Positions 57,617 through 64,000 of a stretch of 64,000 bases of DNA are shown here, piece after piece. Position numbers and translations under genes: made by a program. Position 1 is the first letter of the stretch, and each line of letters starts with the position of its first letter. The notes beneath the pieces are model-generated. The model was not told where the DNA came from. It searched no databases and saw only the letters and a list, made by a program, of their open reading frames with translations. Origin of the DNA: Novosphingobium sp. (lineage in GTDB: Bacteria > Pseudomonadota > Alphaproteobacteria > Sphingomonadales > Sphingomonadaceae); NCBI RefSeq assembly GCF_027489515.1, contig NZ_JAIXZS010000021.1, positions 1 to 64,000 on the forward strand, given 5' to 3'.

Positions 57617-58750
57617 ATGCGCCGCTGCTTCCGCCTTGCCATTGCCGCCTGCGCGCTTGCCGCGACAGGCCTTGGCATGCCTGCCCCGGCATCAGCTCAA
57701 GCGGTTCTCGATTTCGGCGCATCCTACACCGCCGACATGCTCTCCGCCCTCGGCGGCAGCCCCTCGCGCGGTACCGATCTGGTCGGCCGCGTCGATGCAT
57801 GGCTCGATTTCGATGGGCCGGCCGCCGGGCTAGACACACTCTCCGCCCGCATCGATCTCATGGCCGTCCACGGCCCCGACTTCTCCGGTCGGCGCACCGG
57901 CGCCTATCAGACCGTCAGCAGTCTCGAGGCCGATACCCTGCCCCACGTCTACGAGGCTTGGGCGCAGTGGAAGCCCAGCCCCAATGTCTCGGCCAAGGCC
58001 GGGCTGATCGATCTCAATGCCGAATTCGACATGCAGAACACCGGCGCACTGTTCGTGAACAGTGCCTTCGGGATCGGGCCCGACATTTCGCAGAGCGGCC
58101 TCGCCGGCCCCTCGATCTTCCCGATGACCGCCTCGGCGCTGGTCGTGCGGCTCCAGCGCGGGCGCAAGGCGTTGGCCCTGGGGGTTTTCGATGCGCTGGC
58201 TGGGGCACGGCACGATCCGCGCAAGCTCGCGGTGCGGTTTCCCGGAACCACCGGCGCACTGCTGATTGCCGAAGCGCGCGTGCCGGTCGGGACCTGGCTG
58301 CTCCAGTTCGGCGGCTGGCACTATACCACGCGCTTCGATGCCCTTGATCCCGCGCGGCCACCCGCCCTCTCCCGCGGGGCCTACGGCATGCTGGAAGGCA
58401 CGGTAACGCGCAGGCTCAGCACGTGGGTCCGCCTCGGCGTGGCCGATGCCCGTGCCAACCCGGTTGCCGCTTATGTCGGCGGCGGCGCGGTCGCGACGCT
58501 GGGCGCATGGCGGCTGGGGTTGGCGGCAGCCCACGCCCGGCTCGGGCAAGCGGCCCGCGAGACGCTGGTGGCCCCCGGCCGCGCGCGCCGCGCCGAAACC
58601 GTGATCGAACTGACCGCGCAGCGCTCCGTTGCGCCCTGGCTCAATATCCAGCCCGATCTCCAGTATGTGATTCATCCCGGCTGGGCCCCCGGCGCGCCAG
58701 ACACGCTCGTCGCCGGCCTGCGCTTCAGCCTCGCCATCCCGGACAACTGA
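57617..58750 (+). CDS. OprB-like carbohydrate-selective porin
   Basis: Signal peptide MRRCFRLAIAACALAATGLGMPAPASAQA; GLIDLNAEFDMQNTGALFVNSAFGIGPDISQSG...FPMTASALVVRLQ; C-terminal PDLQYVIHPG...GLRFSLAIP. Confidence 0.85.
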   Translation: MRRCFRLAIAACALAATGLGMPAPASAQAVLDFGASYTADMLSALGGSPSRGTDLVGRVDAWLDFDGPAAGLDTLSARIDLMAVHGPDFSGRRTGAYQTVSSLEADTLPHVYEAWAQWKPSPNVSAKAGLIDLNAEFDMQNTGALFVNSAFGIGPDISQSGLAGPSIFPMTASALVVRLQRGRKALALGVFDALAGARHDPRKLAVRFPGTTGALLIAEARVPVGTWLLQFGGWHYTTRFDALDPARPPALSRGAYGMLEGTVTRRLSTWVRLGVADARANPVAAYVGGGAVATLGAWRLGLAAAHARLGQAARETLVAPGRARRAETVIELTAQRSVAPWLNIQPDLQYVIHPGWAPGAPDTLVAGLRFSLAIPDN

Positions 58751-58863
58751 GCGCTGCGCAGATAGCCTTGCTCCTCGGCGCGAAGGGTTTTCATTCTTGC
58801 CAAGGGGCCATGCGCCGTGATTGTCACCCCTCGCGCCATTCCCGGCGCGGAGTTCGTGAAGTC

Positions 58864-59727
58864 ATGCCGCAATACCCGTTTCAGCTTGTCGACGTTTTTG
58901 GTGAGACCCCGTTTTCCGGCAACCCGCTGGCCGTGATCGCACTCGAAGCCGACCGCGCCACGGCAGAGCTGCAGCAGATCACGCGTTGGCTCAATCTCTC
59001 GGAAACCGCATTCCTCCTGCCGCCGAGCAGCGACGCGGCAGACTACCGTGTGCGCATCTTCACGCTCGACCGGGAGCTGCCCTTCGCCGGCCACCCGACG
59101 CTGGGTTCGGCCCATGCTTGGCTGGCGCTGGGCGGCACGCCGCGTCATGCTGGCAAAGTGGTGCAGGAATGCGGCGCCGGCCTCATCGATGTGCGCCGCA
59201 CCGCCGATGGCCTTGCCTTCGCAGCACCGCCGCTGCTGCGCTCCGGGCCGGTCGAGGCGGACAAGCTGGCGGAGGCCTGCGGCGTTCTCGGCATCGCGAC
59301 CAGCGACGTGATCGCTGCCGAATGGATCGACAACGGACCCGGCTGGCTCGGCATCCAGCTCAAGGACGCAGCGTCGGTGATCGCGGTCGAACCGGCGCGC
59401 TCCCATGCCTCGCGCATCGATATCGGCCTTGTCGGCCTCCACCCAGCCGGCAGCCCGTTCGCCTACGAAGTGCGCGCCATCTTCAGCGACCCCTATGGCG
59501 GCCTAATCGAGGACCCGGTCACCGGCAGCCTCAATGCCTCGGCCGCCGCATGGATGCTCCGCGCCGGGCATGTCAGCGCGCCCTACACCGCGACGCAGGG
59601 CACCCGACTCGGCCGCGCTGGCCGCATCCGGATCGAGCAGGAAGCCGGCGGCCCGCTGTGGGTCGGAGGCAGGACCGAAACGCTGTTTGCAGGCACAACC
59701 GGCGAAACGGCACTCGCCGCCAGTTGA
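58864..59727 (+). CDS. PhzF family isomerase/epimerase
   Basis: FQLVDVFGETPFSGNPLAVI; LSETAFLLPP; VRIFTLDRELPFAGHPTLGSAHAWL; DPVTGSLNASAAAWML. Confidence 0.93.
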   Translation: MPQYPFQLVDVFGETPFSGNPLAVIALEADRATAELQQITRWLNLSETAFLLPPSSDAADYRVRIFTLDRELPFAGHPTLGSAHAWLALGGTPRHAGKVVQECGAGLIDVRRTADGLAFAAPPLLRSGPVEADKLAEACGVLGIATSDVIAAEWIDNGPGWLGIQLKDAASVIAVEPARSHASRIDIGLVGLHPAGSPFAYEVRAIFSDPYGGLIEDPVTGSLNASAAAWMLRAGHVSAPYTATQGTRLGRAGRIRIEQEAGGPLWVGGRTETLFAGTTGETALAAS

Positions 59728-59745
59728 TACCCCAGCCGGGGCGAA

Positions 59746-61077
59746 TCAGCGCTTTGCCGGTTCGCCCTTGCGCATTTCGAGGCCGAGCGCCCAGCGCTGC
59801 TGGAAGCCGCGCCAGAACCCCGCCTGCTCCGCCGAAGCCGGCCTGCCGCCCACGTTCTGGAACGGTACCAGCGGCCATTGCCCGTCGCCCGCCAGCGGCG
59901 GCGTGACATCGAGATAAGCGCGCTTGGCCTCATCGCCCTTCAGGTGAAGATCGAGGAAGGCCGTGATGAAGTGCTGGTTGATCGCGTTGATCCGCTCGGT
60001 GCGCCAGACCGGCTCCGCGAAATACTCGCGGGTCGAAAAATCCGCATCGGCCTCTGGCGGCGGCGGATTGCCACCCACGTTGTGCCGCGCGTTCTGGTAG
60101 AGCAGGAAATGGCGCTGATTGCCGGCCATCTGCGCAAACAGCCAGCTCACGCCCCCGGGGGCATCGACGATATCATCTTGGTCGCCATCGATCAGCAGCA
60201 CCGGCTTGGCGAAGGCCGCGAGCGTGGCTTCGGACCACACGCGCACCGCAGGGCTGCCGCCAAACGGAGCGAGCGCCACCACGCCCTTGATCCGCGCGAC
60301 CAGCGCCTTGCCCTCCGCCTGGCTGGCGAGCAGCTGGTCTCGCGCCGGGGCCGGCAACTGCGCCAGCACGGGACTTGTCGGGGCATAGTCCAGCCCGGCC
60401 GCGCCGAGGACGCCGAACCCGCCCATCGAATAGCCGACAAGGCCGATTGCATTGGCATCGATTGCCTGCCCCAGCGGATCGCTGGCCTTTCCGGCGCGGC
60501 GGGTCAGATCATCGATTATGAAGCGTACATCACGTGCGCGGTGGATCAGCACATTGCCGAACGAGACTGGAAAATCGGCGGGGTTGACCACGCGCTGATC
60601 GGCATGGTCGATCGCCACGACGACATAGCCTTTGGTCGCGAGGTTCTCCGTGAGCCAGGTCATGAAGGTGTCCCAGCCGTTGTAGCCGTGCGAGACGACG
60701 ACGAGCGGGAAGCGCTTGCCCTTGATCGGCGCAGCTCCGTCCACGGCGAGGCTTGGAATGGCGAACGGGGCGCCGGTGCCATCGGGCCTTGGCAGTGCGT
60801 GCGCAAACGTGGTCCGCGCCGCGCCCGGTACCGCATCGGCAGGATACCAGACCCGCGCCTTGATCGTGCGCGTCATGCGCGCGATGCCCGTTGCCGAAAG
60901 CACCACACTGTCCAGTGCATCCACGGAAAGGGTTTGCGTGCCGATCGCATAGGCCCCCAACGCTGCGAGTTCCGGCGCATCGGGCGGCGGCACAGCATAA
61001 GGCTGGCGGACCGGTTGGGCCTCAGCCGCCCCCGCTACCAACAGGCCCGACAGAACGAGGCTCAAGAGAGCTTTCAT
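59746..61077 (-). CDS. Secreted alpha/beta hydrolase (dienelactone hydrolase / PAF-acetylhydrolase-like)
   Basis: Signal peptide MKALLSLVLSGLLVAGAAEAQP; PLVVVSHGYNGWDTFMTWLTENLATKGYVVVAIDHADQ; VGYSMGGFGVL. Confidence 0.85.
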   Translation of the reverse strand: MKALLSLVLSGLLVAGAAEAQPVRQPYAVPPPDAPELAALGAYAIGTQTLSVDALDSVVLSATGIARMTRTIKARVWYPADAVPGAARTTFAHALPRPDGTGAPFAIPSLAVDGAAPIKGKRFPLVVVSHGYNGWDTFMTWLTENLATKGYVVVAIDHADQRVVNPADFPVSFGNVLIHRARDVRFIIDDLTRRAGKASDPLGQAIDANAIGLVGYSMGGFGVLGAAGLDYAPTSPVLAQLPAPARDQLLASQAEGKALVARIKGVVALAPFGGSPAVRVWSEATLAAFAKPVLLIDGDQDDIVDAPGGVSWLFAQMAGNQRHFLLYQNARHNVGGNPPPPEADADFSTREYFAEPVWRTERINAINQHFITAFLDLHLKGDEAKRAYLDVTPPLAGDGQWPLVPFQNVGGRPASAEQAGFWRGFQQRWALGLEMRKGEPAKR

Positions 61078-61123
61078 TGCATTCCTTCCCGCGAGTTCAG
61101 CTTGATAGGCCTCCAAACGAAAA

Positions 61124-61154
61124 CGCGCCCACGCAGATCGTCTGCATGGGCGCG
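61124..61154 (-). terminator. Hairpin downstream of TonB receptor 3
   Basis: CGCGCCCACGCAGA-TCG-TCTGCATGGGCGCG inverted repeat in the gap 61078-61180. Confidence 0.5.
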
Positions 61155-61180
61155 CCTTCACGTCCGGAGGGGAGGGACGA

Positions 61181-63979
61181 TCAGAAGTTCAGGCGGACGC
61201 CGGCGGCATAGCGCGCACCGGTATCGACATAATCGAGCACCTGATTGTCGAAACGGCCCGTAGTGATGTTGCGCGAGTTGGTCACGTTGGTGCCTTCGGC
61301 GAAGACCTGGGCAAACTTCGTGATGTCGTAGCTCACGCGAACGTCGACCTGATCGAACGGACGGCGGAACACCGGATCACCACCCTGGCCAGGGGTGACG
61401 AGGTATTCAAGGAACCGGCCGCGGCGGTTATAGGCGACGCGGGCGGCAAAGCCGTTCTTTTCGTAGAAGCCGGTGATGTTGTAGCTGTTGCCCAGACCTT
61501 CGAGCGCGAACGAAGTCGTCGTGCTGGTCACGTCGAAGGCAGCGCTGCTGTCCACGAACGTGGCGTTGACCGAGGCACCCAGGCCGTCAAGCGGCGAGGG
61601 CAGATAGTCGAACGTGTGCACGACGTTGAGCTCGATGCCCCGAACCGAAGCGTTCTCGGCGTTGCGCGGACGGCGCACGTTGAACGTCGCGGTGTTCGGA
61701 CCGGTGATCCCGCCACCGACCGGCAGGCCGCTGGCATTGGCGATTGCGAACTGCTCGGCCGAACGGGTCTGGACGATGAAGTCGTCGATGCTCTTGTAGT
61801 AAGCAGCGACCGACAGCGTCGTCGTCGAAGTCGGATACCACTCGAACGAGAGATCGAAGTTGTTCGAGGTGTAGGGCTTCAGATCCGGGTTGCCGCCGCT
61901 GGCATCGAGGCTCGCCGGACGCGTGACGTCGAAGTTGGTCCGCGGCGCAAGGTCGCGGATCTGCGGACGGGTCAGCGTACGCGACGCGGAGAAGCGCGCG
62001 ATGACCTTGTCCGAGAGGTTCACCTTCACGTTGATGTTCGGCAGGAAGTAGTCGTAGCTCGCCCGCTTCGCCGTCGCCACCGGAGCGCCGCCATTGGCGA
62101 ACACGGCCTGGTAGATCGTCGGATCGTTCGGCACCGAAAGCAGGTCGGTCAGCGCCAGCTGGCGGCCGCTCGCGATGAGTTCGGTGTGTACGTAGCGCGC
62201 ACCGAGGTTGACCACCCACGGCAGCGCGCCGAGGTTGCCCTTGAAATCGGCTTCGACGTAACCGGCGAAGACCTTTTCCGACACCGCGAACGAGTTCGGC
62301 TGGACCGAAGCGGCAAAGCCGTTGGTCGCGCGCAGCAGTGCGGCAGTGGTCCCGGGGGCTAGGCCGCGCGCCGTATCGCGCGCTGCTGCCTGGGCGGGGC
62401 TTTCAAGGAACTTGAAGTAGGCGTCCGCATCGTAAGTGAGGATGTTCGACGGAACGCTGCCCGATCCGCGCGGCGAATTGAGCGTCAGCGGGCTGAGCAG
62501 CGAAGCCGATGCACCCTCGTTATAGCCGCAATAGAGGCACAGCGTGTTGGGATCGGTGGCGATCGACTGGCTGTTCTTGCTGCGGTTGGTGTTGATGAGG
62601 CCGAAGCGGACCGCATCGAGCGTGCCGCCATCAGACTTCCACTCGGTGTCGAGCTTGTACTCGAGCACGCGTTCCGCCTCGGTGTTGCCCTGGCGCAGCG
62701 CGATGTGCGAGCGGCCCAGCGCCGCGTTGGCGAGGTCGGCCGAGTAATCCACCGTCGAAGGGAAGCCGTTGCCGGTCGCCTGCTTGAAGCTGTAGCGGCT
62801 CGGGATGCCGATCACGGTGAAGTAGTTGCGGCCACCCGCCGAATCCTTGGCGCGCGACCACGAAACGTCGGCCTTCACGGTAAGCTGGCTGTTGGGCTTC
62901 CACTCGACGTTGCCGCCGAACGCGTAGGTCTTCACGAAACGGTTGTTCGACGTCTGGATGAGGTCGGCGTTGCCGTTGGTCGTGAGCGAGGTGATCGTCC
63001 GGTTCGAATCGATCGCTGCGGCAGTGTAGCTCGAAGGCTCGAACCAGCTGCCGAGCGCCTGGACGCGCGAATCGACGTTGAACTGGTTGTAGAGACCGTC
63101 GACCGTGAAGGTCAGCGCATCGCTCGGGCGATACTGGGCGGTGCCGGTGACGCCGATGCGTTCGCGCGACTGGTCATCCTGGCCGACGTCCTGGTTGCGC
63201 GGGGCAAACACGTTGGTGAACAGCGGATTCGCTGCCGGGCCGACCGTGGTGCCGGGAATGTAGCCGCGGTTCTGCGTATAGCGGGTCTGCGCATCGCGCT
63301 TCTGGTACGAAACCGAGGCGAGCACGCCGAACGTGCCGTCAGCAAACGTGTTGCTGATCAGGCCGAACGCCTGCGGGGTCACCTTGTCGCTGTTGCGCTC
63401 GTATTGGCCCTTGGCCGAAACCACGGCCTTGAAGCCGTTGAGGTCGAGCGGGCGCGGGGTCTTGACGTTGAGCGTCGCGCCGATGCCGCCGTCCTGCAGG
63501 CGGGCCTGCGAGCTCTTGTAGACTTCCGCACCGCTGATCAGTTCGGCGGCCAGAAGGTCGAAGCTGAATTCGCGGCCCTGGTTGTCGCTGGCGAAGGTCC
63601 GGCCGTTGACGAGCACCGTGTTGAACGCCGGGCCGAAACCGCGGACCGTGACGAAACGGCCTTCACCGTTGCTGCGGTCGATCGCGACACCGGGGATGCG
63701 CTGCAGCGATTCCGCGACGTTCGTGTCGGGGAACTTGCCGAGGTCTTCCGAGCTGATCACATCGACGATGCTGTCAGCATTCCGCTTGATACTGGCGGCG
63801 CTGCGCAAGCTGCTGCGGATACCGGACACGATGATCTCGTCAGGCGCCGAAGCCTCGGGAGCGACCGATTCCTGCGCAAACGCCGGGGCCGCACCGCCAA
63901 TGATCGCCAGTGCGCTGCAGCAGGCAAGCGCCTGGCTGCGCAGGCGTGACATGGCGGGTAAGTTACTGAATTGAGACAT
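61181..63979 (-). CDS. TonB-dependent receptor (Xanthomonas/Caulobacter type)
   Basis: SAASIKRNADSIVDVISSEDLGKFPDTNVAESLQRIPGVAIDRSNGEGRFVTVRGFGPAFNTVLVNGR; ends YAAGVRLNF. Confidence 0.95.
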   Translation of the reverse strand: MSQFSNLPAMSRLRSQALACCSALAIIGGAAPAFAQESVAPEASAPDEIIVSGIRSSLRSAASIKRNADSIVDVISSEDLGKFPDTNVAESLQRIPGVAIDRSNGEGRFVTVRGFGPAFNTVLVNGRTFASDNQGREFSFDLLAAELISGAEVYKSSQARLQDGGIGATLNVKTPRPLDLNGFKAVVSAKGQYERNSDKVTPQAFGLISNTFADGTFGVLASVSYQKRDAQTRYTQNRGYIPGTTVGPAANPLFTNVFAPRNQDVGQDDQSRERIGVTGTAQYRPSDALTFTVDGLYNQFNVDSRVQALGSWFEPSSYTAAAIDSNRTITSLTTNGNADLIQTSNNRFVKTYAFGGNVEWKPNSQLTVKADVSWSRAKDSAGGRNYFTVIGIPSRYSFKQATGNGFPSTVDYSADLANAALGRSHIALRQGNTEAERVLEYKLDTEWKSDGGTLDAVRFGLINTNRSKNSQSIATDPNTLCLYCGYNEGASASLLSPLTLNSPRGSGSVPSNILTYDADAYFKFLESPAQAAARDTARGLAPGTTAALLRATNGFAASVQPNSFAVSEKVFAGYVEADFKGNLGALPWVVNLGARYVHTELIASGRQLALTDLLSVPNDPTIYQAVFANGGAPVATAKRASYDYFLPNINVKVNLSDKVIARFSASRTLTRPQIRDLAPRTNFDVTRPASLDASGGNPDLKPYTSNNFDLSFEWYPTSTTTLSVAAYYKSIDDFIVQTRSAEQFAIANASGLPVGGGITGPNTATFNVRRPRNAENASVRGIELNVVHTFDYLPSPLDGLGASVNATFVDSSAAFDVTSTTTSFALEGLGNSYNITGFYEKNGFAARVAYNRRGRFLEYLVTPGQGGDPVFRRPFDQVDVRVSYDITKFAQVFAEGTNVTNSRNITTGRFDNQVLDYVDTGARYAAGVRLNF

Positions 63980-64000
63980 AATATGGCTCTCCCCTTGCTG

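Overview
GC-rich alphaproteobacterial chromosome segment. Gene content (RTX repeat proteins, TonB receptors, GH68 enzyme, Lon/DnaX/HrpB) suggests a sphingomonad; that placement is from memory of such genomes, not a search. I support about 40 protein-coding genes, 2 tRNAs (Ile-CAT and Pro-TGG), an SRP RNA and the 5' end of lon at the left edge. Housekeeping genes: mlaA, YbaB/EbfC, dnaX, hrpB, polyprenyl synthase, chorismate mutase, astD, acs, katG. Three accessory blocks stand out. (1) 8.6-28.5 kb: three minus-strand RTX-type proteins sharing a C-terminal signal, two of them in an array with an ECF sigma factor, a Ser/Thr kinase and a tricorn-like protease. (2) 33.8-46.2 kb, the best candidate for an undescribed system: a GH68 fructosyltransferase-like enzyme, a TonB receptor, five alpha/beta-hydrolase esterases (four with twin-arginine leaders), an MFS permease and a LacI regulator. 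A near-identical palindrome (consensus TTGCGTAATCGATTACGCAA) occurs in every divergent or upstream promoter region of this block. I propose a LacI-controlled locus for an esterified fructosyl sugar such as an acyl-sucrose; the substrate is speculative. (3) 46.2-54.7 kb: flavin monooxygenase, TonB receptor, TetR, class-III aminotransferase and acetyl-CoA synthetase, with a palindrome in the TetR/receptor intergenic region. Most of the long overlapping ORFs in the supplied track are antisense artefacts of high GC.
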